Part shown: piece after piece, positions 8,966-16,328 of the stretch
Layout of the letters: the number at the start of each line of letters is the position of its first letter
Numbering within the stretch: position 1 is the first letter of the stretch
From: Bacteroides gallinarum DSM 18171 = JCM 13658
GTDB taxonomy: Bacteria; Bacteroidota; Bacteroidia; Bacteroidales; Bacteroidaceae
Assembly (NCBI RefSeq): GCF_000374365.1
Contig: NZ_KB894159.1
Location: forward strand, 1 to 36,083
Reading direction: 5' to 3'
Length of the DNA stretch: 36,083 nt
Position numbers and translations under genes: made by a program
Notes under the pieces: generated by a model
What the model was told of the DNA's origin: nothing
What the model saw: the letters and a program-made list of their open reading frames with translations, nothing else
The model's database searches: none

Positions 8966-8989
8966 CGTGTGTATAAAGGAGTACACACG
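8966..8989. promoter_or_regulatory. Candidate operator: perfect 8-bp inverted repeat upstream of the sulfatase gene
   Basis: CGTGTGTA (8966-8973) and TACACACG (8982-8989) are perfect arms around an 8-bp centre, between the hybrid-sensor stop and the sulfatase start. No T-tract follows on either strand, so an operator is more likely than a terminator. It does not resemble the susC-upstream dyad. Confidence 0.4.
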
Positions 8990-9020
8990 GAGAGATAAAA
9001 CGTACAAAAACGCATACTTC

Positions 9021-12000
9021 CTACTTCCCGTCTTTTTCCTCCTCGTCCTTATCCGAGTCCTCCCCCTTGCGGTAGGCGAGCGGGCTCACATGGTAAATAT
9101 CCTTGAAGCACTTGCTGAAATAGCGCGACGAGCTGAATCCTATCTTGTCGGAGATTTCCGTGATGTTCAGCTCGGGATTGTTGCGCAACATCAGGGCGCC
9201 CTTCTTCAGGCGGATAGTCAGAATGAAATCGTTCGGCGTCTGCCCGGTGATAGCCTTCAGCTTAGTGAACAGGTTGGTGCGCGCCATAGCCATTTCCCTG
9301 GCAAAGACATTGACGTTGAACTCCGTATCGTCCAGATGCTGCTCGATGATAGCCATGGCACGGTCTAATATATCCTTGTCAATCGGGTTGGTGGCAAGCA
9401 TCTGCGCGGCCGTTTGCGGCTGTTTGCTGAACTTCTCCTGCAAGAGAATGCGCGAGTTCACCAAGTTGTTGCAGCGGGATATCAGCAGGCTCGTATTGAA
9501 CGGTTTGGTGATATAATCGTCCGCACCAATGCGCAGCCCCTCGATATTCAGCTCGATAGCGGTACGCGCCGTCAGCAACACTACGGGGATGTGGCACGTA
9601 TTGAAATCGGTCTTTATGAGCTTGCACAACTCCGTTCCCGACATCTTGGGCATCACCACGTCGCTAACCACGATGCACGGCATCTCGCTGCGCACCAGCT
9701 CCCAGCCCTCCTCTCCGTTGGCGGCGGTCAGCACATGATAGAAAGGCCTGAATATATTGGCAAGCATCTCCCGGATAGAGTCGCTGTCCTCCACAATCAG
9801 CATCTTGGCATCCGGTATGCGCTTGATAGGAGCATTCTCCTCCAGCTCCGTTTTCAGGAAAGCATCCGTTTCCGGCTTGGGAATTTCTACCTGGTGTACG
9901 GAGTCCGGGCTACGGCTTATCTGCTCCTCGGAGAACAACCCGTTGCCCAGATGCAGCGTAACGATGAAACTCGTCCCCTTGCCGAGCTCGCTTTCTACGC
10001 GGATAGTGCCGTGATGCAGCTCTACGATACCTTTAGTCAGTGCCAGTCCGATGCCCGTTCCGGTTTTGTTCGCGGCGGCGGAACCCACAGGGTCTATCTG
10101 GTAGAAACGGTCGAATATCTTGTCTATTTCCTTTGCGTCGATGCCGCTTCCCGTATCTTTCACGCGGATTACCACGCAGTCGCCCTCCTTCTTCACGCCC
10201 AGCGTAATAGTGTCCTCCTCCTCCGTATGCTTGATAGCGTTAGACAAAAGATTGTTAACCACCTTCTGCATCTGCTTCTGGTCGTACCACACCTCCAGCT
10301 CGTCGCACCCCTTCTCGAAGTTGAAGTTGATACGCTTGGAGCTGGCATACTCGAGGAACAGTAAGTAATTCTCGTACAGGAAATTCACGATGTTGTGCGG
10401 GCTGACCTTAATCTTCATATGCCCTTGTTCCTGCTTGCGGAAGTCGAGCAGCTCGGTAATCAGCTCGCGCAGTTGGATACTGTTCTTGTAAATGCTCAGA
10501 ATCTTGTTGTAGACGGCAGGAGTGAAGTTCTGCAAGTGCAGCAACGTTTCCACCTGCGCCACGATAAGAGTCAGCGGCGTGCGGAACTCGTGCGATATGT
10601 TGGTAAAGAAACGCAGCTTGGACTGGTTGAGCGCCTCCACATCCCGGATATGCTTCTGCTCGTACTTTAAAGACTCGCGCAGCTTGATTCTCGATTTGTA
10701 AGTACGCACCAGATACCACAGCAGCACACCCGTTATAACGATATATATAAGGTAAGCAAGCATCGTCTTGTAATACGGCGGCAGCACATGAATGGTAAGA
10801 TGCACCTGCGGGCAGAGGCTTTCGTCCTTTCCCTCCGGCTTGATAAGCAGGTTGTAAGTGCCGGCATTCAGGTTAGTGTAAGTAATGGTATGTAACCCCC
10901 GCGTATTAGTCCACTCGCTGGAGAACCCCTCCAGTTTGTAGATAATCTCGTCTTTGTTGGCAGGAATATAGTTGGAAGTGGCGAACTCGATGCTGAACAT
11001 ATTCTGGTCTGCATCGAGCGTTATCTCGCCGGTGTGGCACAAAGAACGTTGCAGGATGCCGGTCTCATCTCCCACATGTATCTCCTGCCCGTTCACGATA
11101 AGGCGCGAAAGGATAATCTTATAAGGCTTCGGAGTAAAGTTCAGCTCCATTTCGTGGAAAGAAATCATGCCCTGCACACCACCCAGGAAAATTTCGCCGT
11201 CGCGGGTTACGCAGAGCGCATTCTCGTTGACAGCCGTCAGCGGGAAACCGTTCTCGGTGCTGTAATTCTTGAAATTCCTGTTCCGGTAGTCGAAGATAGA
11301 GAACCCCTCGTTGGTGATAAGCAGCAACTTGCCGCTGGTGGGAGACTCCTGCGTTTCGTAGATACAGTCGCTGGCAAGCCCGTTCTTCTCCTTGTCGAAA
11401 TTCTCGAAGTCGTTGCTTGCCGGGCGGTACAAGTCCAGACCACTGCCCGAGGTAGAGAACCAAAGATTACCCTTGCTGTCCTGCGTTATATTATTTATAT
11501 TGTTGTTGCTCAGACTGTTCGGGTTGGCAGGGTCGTGGCGGTAGTTCGTCAGCTTGCCGGTATCGAAACGGTAACTGAACACCCCCTCCCCGGTAGCGGC
11601 AATCCATAGCGTACCTTCCGAGTCGAACACAACGTCCGCCACCATTTTTATGGACTTCCCCTCCTTGCTATCCTTGAAAAGCTGCCGGCACTTCCCGTCG
11701 GCAGGGTCGAAAAGGCATACCCCGTTCTGCGTCGCTATAATCAGGCGGTTCCCGTAGGGAGTGATGTCGCGGATGATATCCGACGGGAGCGTCTGCGGGT
11801 CGTCCTCCTTCATACGGTAATGGGTGAAGCGCCCCGACCGTATATCCAGTTTGTTGAGCCCGCCCAGGTGAGTGCCTATCCATATAATCTCCTTGCCCGC
11901 ATCGTAATAAAGCGCCTTCACATTGTTGTGCGAGATGCTGTTGCGCCCTTCCTGGGGGCGATACCACTTGAACTCGCGCGTGCGGCGGTTGTAGTAATTC

Positions 12001-13088
12001 AGTCCGCCGCCTTCAGTCCCTATCCACAGATTACCGTCCTTGTCCTCGATTGTACGCCCTACCACCGGGTTGCTCAACCCCTCCTTCTCGTTCGAAGAAT
12101 AAGAATAACGGGTGTAAATCTCGTACTCCGGATTGAAGTAGTTTACACCGCCGAAGTAAGTCCCCAGCCAGAGCGTACCCTGGTTGTCCTTCACGATGCA
12201 CCAGATAGAAGAGTGGGTAAGACCCTCGGCCTGGATGTCGTTGGCGGTATGGTTCTGGAACAAGCCGGTAGTCTTGTTGTAGCGGTTCAGCCCGTTGAAA
12301 GTACCTATCCAGATGTTGCCCAGATTGTCCTCACAGCAAGCCCTGACGAAGTTCGAGGAGAGGCTGTGCGGATTTTTCGCATCGTACCTGAGGTTCTCGA
12401 TTACCCCGTCCGCCTTTACCCGGAATAAACCCTCCTCCCAGCTTCCTATCCACAGCTCGCCCTCGCTGTCCCGGTAGAAGCTGGTGATGTTACCCTTCCG
12501 GATAGGATGCGCAAGCTCCTCCCGGGCGATGTCCAGGCGGTACACCCCGTCGGTGGTAGTGCCCAGCCACAGATAACCCTTGTCGATATGCATGCAGGAT
12601 ATTTCCAGGTTGTCGCCCGGCAACTGGTGATAGAGGTCGAAGTTACCCGTGTCCTCGTTGTAGCGGTACACCTCGTTCTTTTTTCCGATGAAAAGGCCGT
12701 TATTGTAATAAATACTGCTGATATTGCCTTGCAGCAAAGTAGTGAACTTCTGGGTGGTGAGGTCGAACTCGGCAACCCCCTCGGTGCAGAGCAGGTAAAT
12801 CTTCCCGTCGTGGTTACCCGCGATGCGCAGCACCGTATTGCAGAAAAGGCTGTTAGGGTCATTCTTCCGGAATTTGTAAGTCTTTATGTCCTCGCCGTTG
12901 TAGCGGTTCAGCCCTTCGCGCGTGCCAATCCACAATATGCCGTTTTCATCGATGTATAAGCTGTTTACGGAGAACTGCGATAGTCCGTCCTCAGTGGTAA
13001 GATGATTGAAGGTTATGTTTTGTCCATGCACATTTGCGAAAGCCGCGCCCGCTAAAATGAAGAATAATCTGATGATGAGCTTCTGCAC
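9021..13088 (-). CDS. Hybrid two-component system sensor/regulator (HTCS)
   Basis: One inner-membrane protein senses a glycan in the periplasm and activates transcription. The 1355 residues contain a signal peptide (1-22), about fourteen propeller repeats of the type LWIGT..GLNRYN (to about 645, enough for two seven-blade propellers), a Y_Y_Y domain (about 700-768) and a membrane helix (about 775-796). The histidine kinase follows, with SHEFRTP (His833), DTGSGID and GTGIGLAL motifs, then a receiver domain (about 1095-1205, Asp1143, Lys1195) and an AraC-type HTH (about 1240-1341). All key residues are intact. It probably controls the adjacent sulfatase and susCD genes. It matches in position the chondroitin sensor of B. 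thetaiotaomicron, from memory. It starts 188 bp from the divergent kinase gene. Confidence 0.97.
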   Translation of the reverse strand: MQKLIIRLFFILAGAAFANVHGQNITFNHLTTEDGLSQFSVNSLYIDENGILWIGTREGLNRYNGEDIKTYKFRKNDPNSLFCNTVLRIAGNHDGKIYLLCTEGVAEFDLTTQKFTTLLQGNISSIYYNNGLFIGKKNEVYRYNEDTGNFDLYHQLPGDNLEISCMHIDKGYLWLGTTTDGVYRLDIAREELAHPIRKGNITSFYRDSEGELWIGSWEEGLFRVKADGVIENLRYDAKNPHSLSSNFVRACCEDNLGNIWIGTFNGLNRYNKTTGLFQNHTANDIQAEGLTHSSIWCIVKDNQGTLWLGTYFGGVNYFNPEYEIYTRYSYSSNEKEGLSNPVVGRTIEDKDGNLWIGTEGGGLNYYNRRTREFKWYRPQEGRNSISHNNVKALYYDAGKEIIWIGTHLGGLNKLDIRSGRFTHYRMKEDDPQTLPSDIIRDITPYGNRLIIATQNGVCLFDPADGKCRQLFKDSKEGKSIKMVADVVFDSEGTLWIAATGEGVFSYRFDTGKLTNYRHDPANPNSLSNNNINNITQDSKGNLWFSTSGSGLDLYRPASNDFENFDKEKNGLASDCIYETQESPTSGKLLLITNEGFSIFDYRNRNFKNYSTENGFPLTAVNENALCVTRDGEIFLGGVQGMISFHEMELNFTPKPYKIILSRLIVNGQEIHVGDETGILQRSLCHTGEITLDADQNMFSIEFATSNYIPANKDEIIYKLEGFSSEWTNTRGLHTITYTNLNAGTYNLLIKPEGKDESLCPQVHLTIHVLPPYYKTMLAYLIYIVITGVLLWYLVRTYKSRIKLRESLKYEQKHIRDVEALNQSKLRFFTNISHEFRTPLTLIVAQVETLLHLQNFTPAVYNKILSIYKNSIQLRELITELLDFRKQEQGHMKIKVSPHNIVNFLYENYLLFLEYASSKRINFNFEKGCDELEVWYDQKQMQKVVNNLLSNAIKHTEEEDTITLGVKKEGDCVVIRVKDTGSGIDAKEIDKIFDRFYQIDPVGSAAANKTGTGIGLALTKGIVELHHGTIRVESELGKGTSFIVTLHLGNGLFSEEQISRSPDSVHQVEIPKPETDAFLKTELEENAPIKRIPDAKMLIVEDSDSIREMLANIFRPFYHVLTAANGEEGWELVRSEMPCIVVSDVVMPKMSGTELCKLIKTDFNTCHIPVVLLTARTAIELNIEGLRIGADDYITKPFNTSLLISRCNNLVNSRILLQEKFSKQPQTAAQMLATNPIDKDILDRAMAIIEQHLDDTEFNVNVFAREMAMARTNLFTKLKAITGQTPNDFILTIRLKKGALMLRNNPELNITEISDKIGFSSSRYFSKCFKDIYHVSPLAYRKGEDSDKDEEEKDGK

Positions 13089-13116
13089 TTTGAGTTGTTT
13101 TTTAAGGTTTCAGTTA

Positions 13117-13124
13117 CAAATATA
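13117..13124 (-). promoter_or_regulatory. Candidate -7 box of the hybrid sensor gene
   Basis: Minus-strand TATATTTG, a full consensus match, lies 29 bp upstream of the sensor start codon. A TTTG lies only 12 bp further upstream (complement of 13137-13140), closer than the usual spacing, so the -33 element is uncertain. Confidence 0.5.
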
Positions 13125-13199
13125 TAAATATTTTGCACAAAGCTTCTTATTTATCATTCGGATTTTGCGGTTATGTCTGCTTAAATGTATATTTTTGGA

Positions 13200-13212
13200 T
13201 GTTCGTCGAACA
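13200..13212. promoter_or_regulatory. Small palindrome TGTTCG-T-CGAACA upstream of the sugar kinase gene
   Basis: A 13-bp perfect palindrome with a single central base lies about 32 bp upstream of the kinase -7 box, in the divergent region between sensor and kinase genes. A small operator is possible; nothing else supports this. Confidence 0.3.
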
Positions 13213-13243
13213 ATAATAAACTCATTGTATGCGATAAAGAACG

Positions 13244-13251
13244 TATATTTG
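13244..13251 (+). promoter_or_regulatory. Candidate -7 box of the sugar kinase/CBM9-like operon
   Basis: TATATTTG matches TAnnTTTG fully and leaves a 25-bp stretch before the ATG at 13277. An ATTG at 13224-13227 is a weak -33 candidate with short spacing. Confidence 0.55.
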
Positions 13252-13276
13252 TATCATAATCAATCTATTTATTATC

Positions 13277-14359
13277 ATGAAAGACCTTTTATCTATCGTA
13301 TCTCATTTTCAATTAGAGGGGACCGTTCAAGCAATCAAGGCCTTAGGTTCCGGGCTTATCAACGACACGTATAAAGTAGACACACTCGAGGCCGACGCCC
13401 CCGACTACGTATTGCAACGCATCAACCACGCCATTTTCCGGGATGTGGAGATGTTGCAGGCGAATATCGACGCCGTAACCTCCCACATCCGTAAGAAACT
13501 GGAAGAAAAAGGCGAGCAGGACATCGGGCGCAAGGTGCTCCATTTCCTTCCCGCCGACAACGGGAAAACCTATTGGTTTGACGGCGATAACTACTGGCGC
13601 GTCATGCTGTTCATTCCCAATGCCAAGACATACGAAACGGTAAACCCCGAATATTCATACTACGCCGGCGTAGCCTTCGGCAATTTCCAGGCGATGCTTG
13701 CCGATATCCCCGATAAGCTGGGCGAAACGATTCCCGATTTCCACAACATGGAGTTCCGCTTGAAACAGCTCCGCGAGGCGGTGGATGCCGATGCCGCAGG
13801 GCGTGTGGAGGAAGTCCGCTATTTCCTGGATGAGATAGAACGGCGTGCCGATGAAATGTGCAAGGCGGAACGCCTGCACCGCGAAGGCAAGCTACCCAAG
13901 CGCGTATGCCATTGCGATACGAAAGTCAACAATATGATGTTCGACGAAAACGGCAATGTGCTTTGCGTCATCGACCTCGATACGGTGATGCCCAGCTTCG
14001 TATTCTCGGACTTCGGAGACTTCCTGCGCTCGGGAGCCAACACCGGGCTGGAAGATGATAAGGAACTTGCCAATGTAAATTTCGACATGGAAATATTCAA
14101 GGCATTCACGAAAGGCTACCTGGAATCGGCGAAGTCGTTCCTGCTGCCCGTGGAAATAGAGAACCTGCCTTATGCCGCCGCCCTCTTCCCCTACATGCAG
14201 TGCGTGCGCTTCCTTGCCGACTACATCAACGGCGATACCTATTATAAAATTCAGTATCCGGAACACAACCTGGTACGCACGAAGGCGCAGTTCAAGCTGC
14301 TGCAAAGCGTAGAGGAGCACACTCCGGAAATGCGGGAATTCATAGCTTCATGTATCTGA
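13277..14359 (+). CDS. APH-fold sugar kinase, N-acetylhexosamine 1-kinase (NahK)-like
   Basis: The 360-residue protein has the aminoglycoside-phosphotransferase fold: a glycine-containing nucleotide loop (GSGLINDTYKV, about 24-34), the catalytic loop CHCDTKVNN (His212, Asp214, Asn219) and the metal-binding segment VIDLDT (Asp233, Asp235). Length and the pattern CDTKVNN..IDLDTVMP resemble NahK, which phosphorylates GlcNAc or GalNAc at C1. In this setting it could process an amino sugar freed from a glycosaminoglycan or mucin-type glycan. No signal peptide is seen, so it is cytoplasmic. It is divergent from the hybrid sensor and overlaps the next gene by 10 bp. Other small-molecule kinases share this fold, so the substrate is inferred. 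Confidence 0.82.
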   Translation: MKDLLSIVSHFQLEGTVQAIKALGSGLINDTYKVDTLEADAPDYVLQRINHAIFRDVEMLQANIDAVTSHIRKKLEEKGEQDIGRKVLHFLPADNGKTYWFDGDNYWRVMLFIPNAKTYETVNPEYSYYAGVAFGNFQAMLADIPDKLGETIPDFHNMEFRLKQLREAVDADAAGRVEEVRYFLDEIERRADEMCKAERLHREGKLPKRVCHCDTKVNNMMFDENGNVLCVIDLDTVMPSFVFSDFGDFLRSGANTGLEDDKELANVNFDMEIFKAFTKGYLESAKSFLLPVEIENLPYAAALFPYMQCVRFLADYINGDTYYKIQYPEHNLVRTKAQFKLLQSVEEHTPEMREFIASCI

Positions 14360-15087
14360 TACAACGGTGTATAACAGCGATAACGGCAGGCTGCTGCGCC
14401 TTGTCCGTATTCGCCTCAATTCCTCAAGATAATACGATGAAAGAATTGAATGTCAAAAAAGTGAGCATGGCAAACATACCGGTAGAATCGGTTCCTGCTC
14501 TTTTGGATGAAGAAAAAGTGGCTTTTCAGCCTATCGAAACGGTAAACTGGGCGGCGTACCCCTACCGCCCGGACGTCAAGTTCCGCATTGCCTGTACGGA
14601 CGATGCCCTGCTGCTTCATTATAAAGTGAAGGAAGCCAGCGTGCGTGCGGTGGCAGGCAAGGACAACGGGGCGGTGTGGGAGGACTCCTGCGTGGAATTC
14701 TTCTCCGCTCCTGCTGCCGACGGGATATACTATAATATAGAGTGCAACTGCGCGGGCAGGCTGCTTATCGGCGCCGGGATAGGACGCTCCGACCGCCGGC
14801 ATGCGCCGCAGGAGGTGTTGGACAAGGTGCAGCGCTGGGCTTCCCTGGGACGCGGGGATTTTGAGGAGCGGATAGGAGAGTGCAGTTGGGAAGTGGCGCT
14901 GGTGATACCGTATGCCGCATTCTTCCTGCACGACATTACCTCGCTGGACGGCAAGGCGGTACGCGCCAACTTCTATAAGTGCGGCGATAAGCTGGAAACG
15001 CCCCATTTCCTGTCGTGGAACCCTATCGGGCTGGAGAAGCCCAATTTCCACTGTCCGGAATTCTTCGGAATGCTGCGCTTCGAATAG
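14350..15087 (+). CDS. CBM9-like carbohydrate-binding protein
   Basis: The 245-residue protein resembles the CBM9-like domain found in Bacteroides polysaccharide loci; the stretch VWEDSCVEFFSAP followed by YYNIECN, and a C-terminal SWNPIGLEKPNFHCPEFFG, are typical. The ATG at 14350 overlaps the kinase stop and gives a hydrophobic N-terminus (residues about 8-22) that could be a signal peptide. An internal ATG at 14437 (MKELNVKK) would give a 216-residue cytoplasmic form that fits the domain alone. I cannot choose firmly, but the overlap suggests translational coupling to the kinase. A strong terminator follows at 15135. Confidence 0.75.
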   Translation: MYLIQRCITAITAGCCALSVFASIPQDNTMKELNVKKVSMANIPVESVPALLDEEKVAFQPIETVNWAAYPYRPDVKFRIACTDDALLLHYKVKEASVRAVAGKDNGAVWEDSCVEFFSAPAADGIYYNIECNCAGRLLIGAGIGRSDRRHAPQEVLDKVQRWASLGRGDFEERIGECSWEVALVIPYAAFFLHDITSLDGKAVRANFYKCGDKLETPHFLSWNPIGLEKPNFHCPEFFGMLRFE

Positions 15088-15134
15088 GGCTGCGGCAGGT
15101 TTCCTCGCCGCATTGCCGGTGCAGGTGAGCCGGA

Positions 15135-15184
15135 GGCTTGCAAATATCCCGTCTGTAAAAAGGGGTGTTTGCAAGCCTTCTTTT
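15135..15184 (+). terminator. Strong terminator of the kinase/CBM9-like operon
   Basis: A 10-bp perfect stem (GGCTTGCAAA/TTTGCAAGCC, 15135-15144 and 15168-15177) extends inward through ATCCC/GGGGT and is followed by TTCTTTTT. It lies 48 bp after the CBM9-like stop codon. Confidence 0.88.
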
Positions 15185-15264
15185 TGCAACCGCCTTACCT
15201 CCCGGCGGAAGGTTGCCGCCTCCGCAGGGAATACTCGGCTCCGTTACTGCGCAATCTTGGAACC

Positions 15265-15348
15265 GAACTTTAGTTTTTACAAATCGAACTTCGGTTTATA
15301 AGAACTGAACTTTGCTTCTTATAAACCGAACTTTAATTCCGACTTTAC
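15265..15348. repeat. Four 21-bp tandem repeats with an embedded 13-bp dyad
   Basis: GAACTT recurs at 15265, 15286, 15307 and 15328, exactly 21 bp apart, each copy A/T-rich and moderately diverged. Two adjacent copies also form a perfect inverted repeat, CGGTTTATAAGAA at 15292-15304 and its complement at 15316-15328, with an 11-bp loop. Two helical turns of spacing would put each copy on the same DNA face. It lies in the 404-bp non-coding block between two terminators (15088-15491), and no gene is seen there. Confidence 0.82.
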
Positions 15349-15414
15349 GTAGCGGGTGCGGCAACTTTGCAGTGCGGAGGCGCCGGCTCTCCGCCGGGCG
15401 GCGCGCAAAAACAA

Positions 15415-15475
15415 ACAGCGTGTAGCGGATGCCGTTGTTTCCTCCGGCAAGCCCCGCTACACGCTGTAAGCTCTT
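15415..15475 (-). terminator. Terminator after the LpxA-like gene, possibly bidirectional
   Basis: A perfect 14-bp stem (ACAGCGTGTAGCGG at 15415-15428, complement at 15454-15467) encloses a 25-base loop. On the minus strand it is followed by TTTGTTTTTG, ending the efflux/LpxA-like operon; on the plus strand AAGCTCTTTTT follows, so it could also work from the other side. Confidence 0.8.
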
Positions 15476-15491
15476 TTTATGTACTGCAAAT

Positions 15492-16259
15492 CTATTTCAC
15501 GATACCTTTCGAGTTGCGGATAAAGTCGATGATGTTGCGTATCTCGTCGCTCATCGGAACCTGGTCTTCAATCTTCTGCAAGGCATCCTGTATGCTGAAA
15601 TTCCCCTGATATACCAGGCGGTAGGCGTTTACGATGTGGCGCAGGATGCGTTCCGTAACCTGGTGCTGGTGTTGCAGCACCACTGCGTTGATGCCGTGGT
15701 ACTCTGCCGGGTTACCGTTCATGATGATATAGGGCGGCACATCCTTCGAGATGCGGCAGCCTGCCTGAATCAGTACCCAACTGCCTATGTGGCAGTGCTG
15801 GTGCAGGATGACGTTGCTGCTTAAAATCGTATAGTCGTCTATCCGGCAGTCGCCGGCTACCGTGCTCTTGATGCCCAGTACGCAGTGGTCGCCTATCTGT
15901 ACGTCGTGGCAGAGGTGTACGCCGTCCATTAGGTAGTTGTTGTTACCGATGCGCGTGCTGTTGTTCTCGTGCGTGGCGCGGCTAACGACCACGTTTTCGC
16001 GGATGTCGTTGTTGTCGCCGATAATCAGTTGGCTCGCTTCGCCCGTGTAATGAAAATCCTGCGGCTCGCTGCCCAGTACGGCGCCGTGATGCACTTTGTT
16101 TCCTTTACCTAAACGAGTACCCTTGAGGATACTGGCATTCGACATAATCACGCAGTCATCACCGATTTCCACATCTCCCTCGATGTAAGCGAAAGGCTGA
16201 ATGGTTACATTCTTACCGATTTTTGCGGTAGAATCTACTGATGCTAATGGACTAATCAT
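15492..16259 (-). CDS. LpxA-like UDP-GlcNAc O-acyltransferase paralogue with altered active site
   Basis: The 255-residue protein has the left-handed beta-helix hexapeptide repeats of LpxA up to about residue 190 and the LpxA C-terminal helices (NAYRLVYQG to the end). LpxA starts lipid A synthesis by transferring a hydroxyacyl chain to UDP-GlcNAc. The catalytic base is conserved (His118 in VHLCHD, E. coli His125), as is His153 (E. coli His160). Against my recollection of E. coli LpxA, however, Lys76, His144 and Arg204-Arg205 are His70, Asp137 and His197-Gln198. The usual lpxA of Bacteroides sits with lpxD and lpxC-fabZ; this copy follows an RND efflux channel gene by 69 bp. It may use a different donor or acceptor. 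Confidence 0.8.
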   Translation of the reverse strand: MISPLASVDSTAKIGKNVTIQPFAYIEGDVEIGDDCVIMSNASILKGTRLGKGNKVHHGAVLGSEPQDFHYTGEASQLIIGDNNDIRENVVVSRATHENNSTRIGNNNYLMDGVHLCHDVQIGDHCVLGIKSTVAGDCRIDDYTILSSNVILHQHCHIGSWVLIQAGCRISKDVPPYIIMNGNPAEYHGINAVVLQHQHQVTERILRHIVNAYRLVYQGNFSIQDALQKIEDQVPMSDEIRNIIDFIRNSKGIVK

Positions 16260-16328
16260 GTTGTTCAGTTTTGAATGATGAACTTCGGAGGCAGCACCGG
16301 CTGCACGCAGCCGGCCGCTCTCCGTAAA

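Noticed and set aside
9414..10364. 316-codon plus-strand open frame inside the hybrid sensor gene
   Set aside because: Antisense shadow of the kinase/receiver region; composition is atypical and no start context is seen.
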